Positions 9,351 through 16,667 of a stretch of 64,000 bases of DNA are shown here, piece by piece; position 1 is the stretch's first letter, and every line of letters begins with the position of its first letter. The notes below the pieces were generated by a model. It was given only the letters and a program-made list of their open reading frames with translations. It was not told the DNA's origin and made no database searches. The position numbers were made by a program, and so were the translations under genes. Origin of the DNA: Moduliflexus sp964602655 (GTDB taxonomy: Bacteria; Moduliflexota; Moduliflexia; Moduliflexales; Moduliflexaceae); NCBI GenBank assembly GCA_964602655.1, contig CAZRSF010000014.1, positions 1 to 64,000 of the forward strand. Reading direction: 5' to 3'.

Positions 9351-9408
9351 GTACCGCCGACGTCCACGTCGGTGCGTCAAGAGAAGCCGACGGGGACGTC
9401 GGCGGTAC
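9351..9408. repeat. Inverted repeat upstream of rlmD
   Basis: The 15-base arms GTACCGCCGACGTCC (9351-9365) and its exact reverse complement (9394-9408) flank a 28-base loop. Between this and the rlmD start lies AAAAATTACTGAA, a word also found beside the hairpin at 12654-12736. No T-run follows, so it is more likely a dispersed element than a terminator for the kinase gene. Confidence 0.7.
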
Positions 9409-9461
9409 AGCCAGAGAACTTGTAAAAATTACTGAATCAATGTACTACAAAGGAATATCTT

Positions 9462-10832
9462 ATGATGCTCAAAAATAGTGTTCATGCGGTCGCCATTACG
9501 CATCTGAACGATGACGCGCAGGGAATCGGCGAGATAGAAGGACTCTCCGTCATCGTCGAAGGCGGTCTGCCCGGAGAAACGGTTGAAGTCAAAGCGATCA
9601 AAGTCAGCAAAACGTATGTGGTCGGCAAACTGCTGAAGATTCTGCGCCCGTCGCCGGATCGCGTGACGCCGTTTTGCCCGGTGTTCGAGCGCTGCGGCGG
9701 ATGCAGCTTGCAGCACCTGTCATATCAGGCGCAATTAGCCTTGAAAACAGAGCATATCCGCGCACTCGCCGCGCAGTCGAATGCGCCGACGCCGATTGTT
9801 GTCCATGACACGCTCGGCATGACGCAGCCGCGCCACTTTCGCAATAAAGCGCAATATCCGGTAATGGAGCGCAACGGTGGCGTCGCGCTCGGTTTTTATG
9901 CCAGACATTCGCACACGTTGATCGAGCATACGACCTGCGGCGTGCAGGCCGAGACGATCAATCAGGCCAAAGAGATCGTTCAGAACTTCCTCAACACGCG
10001 CCGCATCAGCATCTACGACGAAACTCGGCATACCGGGCTTGTCCGTCATATCGCCATACGAGTCGGCATCCGCACCGGCGAACTGATTATTACGCTGGTC
10101 GTCAACGGCGACTACCTGCCGCATCAGAAAGACCTGATTCACGCGCTCGCCGTCGCAATGCCGAACCTTGCCGGGATTCTGCTGAGCATCAACCAGGAAC
10201 AGACGAATATTATTCTCGGCGAGCAGACGGATTTGTTATATGGCGTGCCGCAGATTCGCGACAAACTCGGCGAATTCACATTTGCCATTTCACCGCTCGC
10301 GTTCTATCAGGTGAACCCGGCGCAAACCGACGTCATTTACGCGAAAGCCGTCGAATATGCGGAGCTGACCGGCAGCGAAACCGTGTTCGATCTCTATTCC
10401 GGCATCGGCGCGCTGTCGCTGTTTTTAGCGCGTCATGCGCGGCAGGTGTACGGCGTGGAAATCGTGGAAGACGCGGTGCGGGACGCGCTGGATAACGCCC
10501 GGCTGAACGATTGCAAAAACGTCGAATTTCTGCCCGGCGCGGCGGAAACCGTGATTCCAGACGTCGTGGAACAGGGGTTACGCGCCGATGTGGTCGTGCT
10601 CGATCCGCCGCGCAAAGGCTGCGACCCCGCCGTATTGGATACGATTATCCGCATGTCGCCGGAGCGTATTGTGTATGTTTCCTGTCATCCTGCCAGCCTG
10701 TTCCGCGATCTGCGCGCGCTTGTCGAACACGGCTACGCCGTCGCCGAGATTCAGCCAGTTGACATGTTTCCGCATACGCCGCACGTCGAATGTGTAGCGA
10801 AAATCGTTCGGAATCATCGCAATCATACATGA
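9462..10832 (+). CDS. rlmD: 23S rRNA (uracil-C5)-methyltransferase, RlmD/RumA type
   Basis: The enzyme transfers a methyl group from S-adenosylmethionine to C5 of a uridine, most likely in 23S rRNA. The N-terminus is a TRAM-like RNA-binding domain. Cys72, Cys78, Cys81 and Cys159 (FCPVFERCGGC and TTCG) are placed to hold the [4Fe-4S] cluster typical of the RumA group. The Rossmann part has FDLYSGIGALSLFLA, then VLDPPRKGCDP and the catalytic Cys408 in IVYVSCHPASL. The 456 residues fit the family. AAGGA stands eight bases before the ATG at 9462; a second ATG follows immediately. RlmD, RlmC and RlmCD cannot be told apart from sequence alone. Confidence 0.9.
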   Translation: MMLKNSVHAVAITHLNDDAQGIGEIEGLSVIVEGGLPGETVEVKAIKVSKTYVVGKLLKILRPSPDRVTPFCPVFERCGGCSLQHLSYQAQLALKTEHIRALAAQSNAPTPIVVHDTLGMTQPRHFRNKAQYPVMERNGGVALGFYARHSHTLIEHTTCGVQAETINQAKEIVQNFLNTRRISIYDETRHTGLVRHIAIRVGIRTGELIITLVVNGDYLPHQKDLIHALAVAMPNLAGILLSINQEQTNIILGEQTDLLYGVPQIRDKLGEFTFAISPLAFYQVNPAQTDVIYAKAVEYAELTGSETVFDLYSGIGALSLFLARHARQVYGVEIVEDAVRDALDNARLNDCKNVEFLPGAAETVIPDVVEQGLRADVVVLDPPRKGCDPAVLDTIIRMSPERIVYVSCHPASLFRDLRALVEHGYAVAEIQPVDMFPHTPHVECVAKIVRNHRNHT

Positions 10833-10837
10833 ATCCT

Positions 10838-10866
10838 CCCTGCCAGGGTTCGACACCCTGGCAGGG
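10838..10866. terminator. 12-bp hairpin between convergent rlmD and GH32 genes
   Basis: CCCTGCCAGGGT, the loop TCGAC, then the exact reverse complement form a strong stem 6 bases after the rlmD stop and 16 bases from the end of the opposing gene. It could serve both genes, but it lacks T-runs. It shares its CAGGGT-TCGA-ACCCTG layout with hairpins at 20243, 25661 and 51383, so it may be a repeat adopted as a terminator. Confidence 0.6.
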
Positions 10867-10882
10867 CTACACCTGATAAGAC

Positions 10883-12280
10883 TCAGGCCGACCAGATCGA
10901 GCGCATTTCCCACAAGTCGAACTGCGTCAGCGCGACCGCGCCGCCTTCGGCAAACAGCGTTATCTCGCAAGCGTCTTCAGGAAGCGCGACGATGCGTGTC
11001 ACGCAGGCGCGGCCATCATTGACGAACACCTCCATCACGGAACGATCTACAAAAATATGCAGGGTCAGAATATTACGATTTTCCGCGAGCAGCAGCGGAA
11101 ACGCGACTCCGGCGACATCAAGTTCGCCCCTGTCATAGCGGATCGCAATCGCCGGACGTTCTGCGTCGGCGCATCCGATCTTCAGGCCGAACAACCGGGC
11201 ATCGCGCAGTTCGAATCGTCCCAAAAGCTCCGCTTGACGTCCCGGCATCTGCACGACAATCGGGCTGGCATCCGAGATGACGCCTGCCTCAACGCGGCGA
11301 TGCTCGCCGCGCAACTGCTGCAATTCCGGGATCGGACGCTGCTGAAGGCGTCCATCGTCGCCAATGGAAAGTTCACGCGGCAGCGACAGACAGCCATTCC
11401 ATCCGCGCGGCTGTTCGAAGCCCCGAATCCAGCCGACCAGAATCCATCGCCCGTTATCATCGCGATACATGTTCGTGGCGTAGAACTGCGTCGAATGATC
11501 GGCCTTGCCCTGGCATTCCGGCGTAAAGGTCAATGTGTCCAGATCGAATGCTCCGATGAAATAATCCACTGGCCCGTATGGCGAATCGAGCAGCACCCAC
11601 TTGTTTTCGAGCGCGAAAAAATTCGGGCATTCGAGGCTGTGAAGGGTCGTATAGGGGTGACGGAACAAGACGCCCAGATAATGCCATGTCAACGCATCTT
11701 TTCCCTTTTCATACAACAGCGCGACCGAATCGCCCGCGATTTTTCCGCCTAACGTCATAAAGGTTCTCTCTCCGGCCTGAAAGACGAACGGATCGCGCCA
11801 CTCTTCGACATGAACGCCGTGATGATCCGCCATCTTCAAGAAAGGATTGGCGGCGATTTTGTTCCACGCGATCCAATCCGCGTCTCCGACTGCCGCCCAC
11901 TGTTCCGGCAATCTCTGGCCGATGCTGGTGTAAAACAGGATCGGTGTCTGCTGGTCGTCAAGATAGGCGCAGCCGGAAAAACAATGTTCTTCGCCCAATT
12001 CAGCGGAAGGCGTCAGGGCGATGGGGAGATGTTCCCAATGCGTCAAATCGCGACTGCGGGCGTGTCCCCAGTGCATCGTGCCCCAGTGCGCCTGATAGGG
12101 GTTGAATTGATAAAACAGGTGATAGAAGCCATTATGATACATCGTGCCGTTCGGATCATTCATCCACTGCGCCGGAGCGCGGAAATGAAACATCGGGCGA
12201 GATTGGTCTTGTTCGGCCTGCTGTATGGCCGAGGCAAGATGTTCGTTCAGCGTACCGTTTTCAGGAGCGATGATTGACAT
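10883..12280 (-). CDS. Glycoside hydrolase family 32 (sucrose-6-phosphate hydrolase / fructanase)
   Basis: The 465-residue protein has the three acidic signatures of GH32: WMNDPNG with nucleophile Asp42, RDP at 162-164 as transition-state stabiliser, and ECPN with acid/base Glu217. It splits beta-fructofuranosyl bonds in sucrose, sucrose-6-phosphate or fructans. A five-bladed propeller is followed by the usual C-terminal beta-sandwich (DRSVMEVFVNDG). No signal peptide is seen, so it should act in the cytoplasm. I start it at the ATG at 12280; an upstream TTG would add 13 residues of low plausibility, and neither has a clear Shine-Dalgarno. No sugar transporter, fructokinase or regulator lies beside it, so the substrate stays open. 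Confidence 0.9.
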   Translation of the reverse strand: MSIIAPENGTLNEHLASAIQQAEQDQSRPMFHFRAPAQWMNDPNGTMYHNGFYHLFYQFNPYQAHWGTMHWGHARSRDLTHWEHLPIALTPSAELGEEHCFSGCAYLDDQQTPILFYTSIGQRLPEQWAAVGDADWIAWNKIAANPFLKMADHHGVHVEEWRDPFVFQAGERTFMTLGGKIAGDSVALLYEKGKDALTWHYLGVLFRHPYTTLHSLECPNFFALENKWVLLDSPYGPVDYFIGAFDLDTLTFTPECQGKADHSTQFYATNMYRDDNGRWILVGWIRGFEQPRGWNGCLSLPRELSIGDDGRLQQRPIPELQQLRGEHRRVEAGVISDASPIVVQMPGRQAELLGRFELRDARLFGLKIGCADAERPAIAIRYDRGELDVAGVAFPLLLAENRNILTLHIFVDRSVMEVFVNDGRACVTRIVALPEDACEITLFAEGGAVALTQFDLWEMRSIWSA

Positions 12281-12344
12281 GGTTGTTGTTTCTGGCTCGG
12301 CGTATCGGCAGCGCCGCAAGCCGAGGCCATTCCTTAATTGTCTG

Positions 12345-12403
12345 CCGTTCGTGGTGAGCCTGTCGAACCACGAAACGCCCTTCGGCAGGCTCAGGGCGAA
12401 CGG
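12345..12403. repeat. REP-like double hairpin
   Basis: Outer arms CCGTTCG and CGAACGG enclose two smaller hairpins, GTGGTGAGCCTGTCGAACCAC and then a stem built on GCCCTTCGGCAGGCTCAGGGC. Words such as GAGCCTGTCGAACCAC recur in intergenic repeats of many unrelated bacteria. A relative lies at 47631-47674. Confidence 0.65.
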
Positions 12404-12653
12404 AATGTTCAGCAGATTTACTTATAATTACTTAAACAGATCATAGGGACAAAAACCATCACTTTCCCATTCCGGCGAAATCTTCAACAAAATAAGATTG
12501 TACGGGTAGAAAAAAAGAACGGCGTCGGCTATTTCTCGGCGTCCTCACTGTCTCAGTGCGAAATAATTACCAGAAATCGAAAAAGCTTGCTAATTTTATC
12601 AGACCTGCAAATCATATCTTTGAGCGTATATTGATTGAAGAAGAGACGACACT

Positions 12654-12736
12654 GTTTCAGTAATTTTTAGGTGCTCACCGGAGTGTCAACGCTCTGCGTT
12701 GACACTCCAGCATCATTCCTAAAAAATTACTGAAAC
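12654..12736. repeat. Nested palindromic element in the BMP gene leader
   Basis: Outer arms GTTTCAGTAATTTTTAGG (12654-12671) and its reverse complement with one extra base (12718-12736) enclose a perfect 13-bp stem, GGAGTGTCAACGC / GCGTTGACACTCC (12680-12708). The whole is about 83 bases, with terminal inverted repeats and a stable core, like a miniature mobile element. It ends 42 bases before the downstream start. The core word recurs in scrambled form at 16571-16619. Confidence 0.75.
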
Positions 12737-12778
12737 GATGCATTACTCATTGAATCCTGCTGATAGAAGGAGAAACTC

Positions 12779-13804
12779 ATGAACAAACTCTGGAAAATAC
12801 TGCTGATTGTCCTCGCGCTCCATGCCGTGTTCATCACCGCCAATCCTGCGGACGCGGCGGACAAGAAAAAAATCGGCATCTGCTTCACCGCCGTCGGCCC
12901 CGGCGATTTGTCGTTTAATAACATGTTGTACAAAGGCTCGATTGAGTTGCAGGCGAAATACGACGTGGAATTCGTGTATCAAACCGTTGCCGCCGATACG
13001 GATGAAGAATTCGAACGCGCCTTGCGTATCCTGGCAGAACAGGAAAACGCGGAGATGGTGATGACGCTCGGTTTTCAGGCGCGAGCCGGACTGAATGCGG
13101 CGGCGAAAGCCTTTCCCGACACGCAATTTGTCTTGTTTGACATTGTGGCCGAACCTGCGCCGAATGTCAGTTCTGTCGTCTATGCGCAGCATGAAGGGGG
13201 CTTTATCGGCGGCGCATTAGCGGCGTATGTGACAAAAAGCAAAACGGTCGGATTCGTCGCGGGCGTGGATATTGATATTCTGAAAGCATACATCAGCGGC
13301 TTTCAGCAAGGGGTTGCGTATGTTGATCCCTCTGTGCGCGTGTTGGTGGAATATTGCACGTTGTTTCCCGATTTTTCCGGCTTCAGTTCGCCAGAAAAGG
13401 GGTATGCGATTGCCAGCAAGATGATCGAAGAGGGCGCGGATATTGTGCTTAATGGCGCTGGCGGTTCTGGCCCCGGCATTATTCAGGCCGCCGTCGAACA
13501 TCAGAAATATGCTATCGGCACGGACGCCAATCAGGATTATCTCGCGCCGGGATTCGTCTTGACCAGCATTATGAAACGCCTCGACACCTCCATGCTGGAT
13601 ATCGGCGGGAAATTTATGCGTGGCGAGCTCGCCGGGAATACTGTCTATGAATATGCTTACAGCAACGGCGGCATCAGCCTGACGCCGATGGAATTTACCA
13701 GAAGCAAAATTCCGGCGGACGTCTTGGAAAAAGTGACAGTTATCGAACAAAAAATCATCAGCGGCGAGATTGTCGTCACCAATCTTTTAGCACAGCCGAA
13801 ATAA
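12779..13804 (+). CDS. BMP-family (PnrA/Med-like) periplasmic binding protein
   Basis: The 341 residues start with a signal peptide (hydrophobic stretch then PADAAD, cleavage near residue 27). A basic membrane protein/Med fold follows, with SFNNMLYKGS, VFGFQA-like and IGTDANQDYLAPG stretches; the last is typical of nucleoside-binding PnrA-like proteins. Such proteins usually feed an ABC nucleoside importer, but no permease or ATPase gene is near. The next gene, 69 bases on and in the same direction, is a sensor kinase with an extracytoplasmic domain. The binding protein may therefore present its ligand to that kinase; this is inference. AGAAGGAG supports the ATG. Confidence 0.85.
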   Translation: MNKLWKILLIVLALHAVFITANPADAADKKKIGICFTAVGPGDLSFNNMLYKGSIELQAKYDVEFVYQTVAADTDEEFERALRILAEQENAEMVMTLGFQARAGLNAAAKAFPDTQFVLFDIVAEPAPNVSSVVYAQHEGGFIGGALAAYVTKSKTVGFVAGVDIDILKAYISGFQQGVAYVDPSVRVLVEYCTLFPDFSGFSSPEKGYAIASKMIEEGADIVLNGAGGSGPGIIQAAVEHQKYAIGTDANQDYLAPGFVLTSIMKRLDTSMLDIGGKFMRGELAGNTVYEYAYSNGGISLTPMEFTRSKIPADVLEKVTVIEQKIISGEIVVTNLLAQPK

Positions 13805-13816
13805 CCGGATTACTCT

Positions 13817-13845
13817 GTAAAGACGCCTCGCCGAGACGTCTCTAC
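13817..13845. repeat. Diverged copy of the GTAGAGACGC palindrome
   Basis: GTAAAGACGCCTCG followed by CCGAGACGTCTCTAC matches the 28-base palindrome at 4648 with several changes, and keeps most of its self-complementarity. It sits between the binding-protein gene and the kinase gene. Confidence 0.6.
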
Positions 13846-13873
13846 CAGAATTGAATGCGGAGAAACAACATCC

Positions 13874-16489
13874 ATGTCTGACACGCCCCATCAAGATCAG
13901 CAGAAACACAAACGCCCCTGGAGTCTGTTTGTCAAATTCACATTGATCAGTTCGCTGACGCTGCTCGTCATTTTCTTCGTGAACGCCATTATCCTGATCG
14001 GTTTTCAGGAAAAATCGCTGATCGAACAAAAAGAAAAAAGCACGGAGATGTTGCTGAGGCAGGTCGCGGATATGAGCGCCACGCCGATCAAAGCGTTCAC
14101 CTTTTTCGTGCTGAACGAAAACGTCCGCAAACTGCAATCTAATCCGGAAATCCTGTCGGTCACAATATTTGATCTCGCCGGACGGAAACTGACTCCCGAC
14201 AGTATCGAAAAAACCGCGATTTCCGTATCACCGGAGTACTGGCTCGAAAAGCAGCAGACCTGCGTCTATGTCTTGCCCAACGGTATGCTTGAACCGGTGG
14301 GAAAAGTCGTCATGATTTTTTCGCTGGAATCGATCTCTCGCAGCGTACAGTACACCAGAGACGTGCTGATTGGCATGTCGCTCGTGATGATTGCGGTCGT
14401 TGGCGTCGGCGTAACGGTCATGGTGCGCCATATCATTATCAATCCGCTGCATGGCCTGACAGCAGCGGCGCAGCAGCTTTCTTCCGGCAATTTCGAGATT
14501 CCCAGCCTCCTGAAGTCGAACGATGAAATCGGATTTTTAGGCAAAACCTTCGTGCAGATGAGTCGGCGTCTGAAAGAAAATTTTGAGACCTTACGCGCCG
14601 AAATCGTCGAACGAGAGCGCATCGAAAAGGAATTGGAAGAGGAGCGCAACCTGCTGCGGACATTGATTGATACGCTGCCGGACTTTATCTATGTCAAAGA
14701 TACCGCCTCGCGCTTTTTGCTCGGGAATTCACAGGTTTTGGCGTCGGCAAAAGTCTCGACGCTGGAAGAGATTATCGGCAAAACTGACCTTGAGGTGTTT
14801 CCAATCGAAGGGGCTCAGGCTGTGTACGATGCGGAACAACAGATCATTGCCACCGGACAGCCGATGATTAACCATGAAGAGGAAACGTATAGTTACCGTA
14901 CCGGCGAAAAGATGTGGCTGCTGACCACGAAAGTGCCGTTCCGAGACAGCGACGGAGAGATTGCCGGATTGGTCGGCATGAGCCGCGATATTACCGAACT
15001 CAAACGCTCTGCCGAACTCTTGCTGCAATTGCGCAAAGCGGTCGAAACGCTGCCGCTTGGCGTCACGATTACCGATCTGCAAGGCACGATTATCTATATC
15101 AACCCGGCACAAGCCGCAATGCACGGGGACACGGTGCAAGAATTGCTTGGAAAAGATGTGCGTATTTTTGCGCCGTTGCAACAAGCGGCGAAACCGATGA
15201 ATTTAGCGCGGATTTCGGAGTGGAAAGGCTCGGTGCATGAACACATCAATGTGCGCAAAGATGGGACGCGGTTTCCGGTCTGGCTGATTTCGGAAGTCGT
15301 GCGCAATCCCGACAGCGAGCCGATTGCGATTGTCACCACCTGCGAAGATATTACCGTCCGCAAGCAGGAAGAAGAGGAGTTGAAACGGTATCGCGACCTG
15401 CTTGAGGAACTTGTCAAAGAGCGTACCGCCGAACTGCGGACAGCGAACGCGGATTTACAGGCGGCGTTAGAGCATTTGAAGCAGACGCAATCGCAACTCA
15501 TTCAGATCGAAAAAATGGCGGCGTTAGGCCAGTTAATCGCCGGAGTCGCGCATGAAATCAATACCCCGCTCGGCGCAATCAACGCCTCCATCGGAAATAT
15601 TATCCGCGCCATGCAGGACGTGCTGGAACGTCTGCCCCAGCTTTGCCGCCTGCTGTCGCCGCAGGAACTCGGCGACATGTTCGAATTGGTGCGGCAGGCG
15701 TTACGAGATAATCAACCGCTGACCGCCAGAGAAGAACGCCAGATACGCCGGGCGCTGCAAGAGACGTTGGAACGCCATGTCATCATCGAGGCTGACACCA
15801 TCGCCGACAACCTTGTGGATATGGGCTTGCGCGTGTCGGTTGAGCCATTCCTGCCGCTGCTGACTCATCCTTATGCCGCTGAAATTATGGAATCCGCCTA
15901 TAATCTCGCGATTCAGCACCGTCACAGCGGCAATATCGTGATGGCGTTGGAGCGCGTCTCGAAAATCGTCTTTGCGTTGAAAAGTTACGCGCATTACGGC
16001 CAATCCGACGAAAAAGTCAGCGCCAACGTCGTTGACGGCATCGAATGCGTCCTGACGCTCTATCATAATCAATTGAAACACGATATTGAGGTCGTCAAAC
16101 AGTATAGCGACGTTCCGGCCATCCCCTGCTATCCCGACGAACTGAATCAGGTTTGGACGAACCTGATTCATAACGCGATCCAGGCCATGCACGGCAAAGG
16201 GCGGCTGGACATTGCGGTGAAACCCGTAGAGACGCACACCGTAGAGACGCACGGCCGTGCGTCTCTACAAGGTGGCGTCGTCGTTGAAATCACCGATTCC
16301 GGCGGCGGCATTCCCGACCATGTCAAATCACGCATCTTCGAGCCGTTTTTCACGACGAAATCCGCGGGCGAAGGGAGCGGATTGGGGCTGGATATTTCGC
16401 GCAAAATCATTGAAAAACATCAGGGCAAGATCGAATTCGAAAGCCAGCCGGGACGCACGACGTTCCGCGTCTGGCTGCCGATTTCTTAG
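13874..16489 (+). CDS. Membrane sensor histidine kinase (HAMP, two PAS, HisKA, HATPase)
   Basis: The 871-residue protein has a transmembrane helix near residues 20-42, a periplasmic part of about 110 residues, a second helix, HAMP, two PAS domains (DTLPDFIYVKD and ETLPLGVTITD) and a coiled coil. The HisKA box is AALGQLIAGVAHEINTPLGA, with His560. About 190 residues separate this box from the ATPase N-box NLIHNAIQAM, much more than usual. The G boxes are DSGGGIPD and GSGLGLDISRKI. No receiver domain is present. Between N-box and G1-box, about 15 residues (VETHTVETHGRASLQ) are encoded by a palindromic repeat and have no counterpart in the fold. The BMP-family protein upstream may be its sensory partner. 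Confidence 0.88.
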   Translation: MSDTPHQDQQKHKRPWSLFVKFTLISSLTLLVIFFVNAIILIGFQEKSLIEQKEKSTEMLLRQVADMSATPIKAFTFFVLNENVRKLQSNPEILSVTIFDLAGRKLTPDSIEKTAISVSPEYWLEKQQTCVYVLPNGMLEPVGKVVMIFSLESISRSVQYTRDVLIGMSLVMIAVVGVGVTVMVRHIIINPLHGLTAAAQQLSSGNFEIPSLLKSNDEIGFLGKTFVQMSRRLKENFETLRAEIVERERIEKELEEERNLLRTLIDTLPDFIYVKDTASRFLLGNSQVLASAKVSTLEEIIGKTDLEVFPIEGAQAVYDAEQQIIATGQPMINHEEETYSYRTGEKMWLLTTKVPFRDSDGEIAGLVGMSRDITELKRSAELLLQLRKAVETLPLGVTITDLQGTIIYINPAQAAMHGDTVQELLGKDVRIFAPLQQAAKPMNLARISEWKGSVHEHINVRKDGTRFPVWLISEVVRNPDSEPIAIVTTCEDITVRKQEEEELKRYRDLLEELVKERTAELRTANADLQAALEHLKQTQSQLIQIEKMAALGQLIAGVAHEINTPLGAINASIGNIIRAMQDVLERLPQLCRLLSPQELGDMFELVRQALRDNQPLTAREERQIRRALQETLERHVIIEADTIADNLVDMGLRVSVEPFLPLLTHPYAAEIMESAYNLAIQHRHSGNIVMALERVSKIVFALKSYAHYGQSDEKVSANVVDGIECVLTLYHNQLKHDIEVVKQYSDVPAIPCYPDELNQVWTNLIHNAIQAMHGKGRLDIAVKPVETHTVETHGRASLQGGVVVEITDSGGGIPDHVKSRIFEPFFTTKSAGEGSGLGLDISRKIIEKHQGKIEFESQPGRTTFRVWLPIS
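16225..16268. repeat. Palindromic repeat inserted in frame in a kinase gene
   Basis: A half copy CGTAGAGACGCACAC (16225-16239) is followed by the complete 28-base palindrome (16241-16268), identical to the intergenic copy at 4648-4675. The reading frame stays open through it. It encodes two VETH units and GRASLQ in a loop of the ATPase domain. Confidence 0.85.
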
Positions 16490-16570
16490 AGTCAGCCAAA
16501 TACTTGCAAGCAGCATGATTCAGTTGCATTGACGCCACGAAAACCCTGGCAGAGTTGTGTTCAACATTAA

Positions 16571-16619
16571 GGAGTGTCAACGCGCTGCGTTGACGGATAG
16601 AGCTGCGCTCCGACACTCC
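16571..16619. repeat. Rearranged GGAGTGTC palindromic repeat
   Basis: GTCAACGC-GCT-GCGTTGAC (16576-16594) forms a perfect small stem, and outer GGAGTGTC (16571-16578) pairs with GACACTCC (16612-16619). Compared with the core at 12680-12708, the right arm is interrupted by about 17 bases. It ends 48 bases before the next start. Confidence 0.65.
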
Positions 16620-16667
16620 AGAGCATTCACAATACGATGCGGGATCGAGTTTGCCCGGGAGAAGAGT

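Larger units (their letters stand above)
12281..12778. other. Intergenic region with two palindromic elements
   Basis: This 498-base gap separates two divergently read genes. It holds two palindromic repeats (12345-12403 and 12654-12736) and about 250 bases of A+T-rich sequence between them, in which I see no convincing gene and no clear sigma-70 promoter. AGAAGGAG just before 12779 is the ribosome-binding site of the next gene. Confidence 0.6.
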
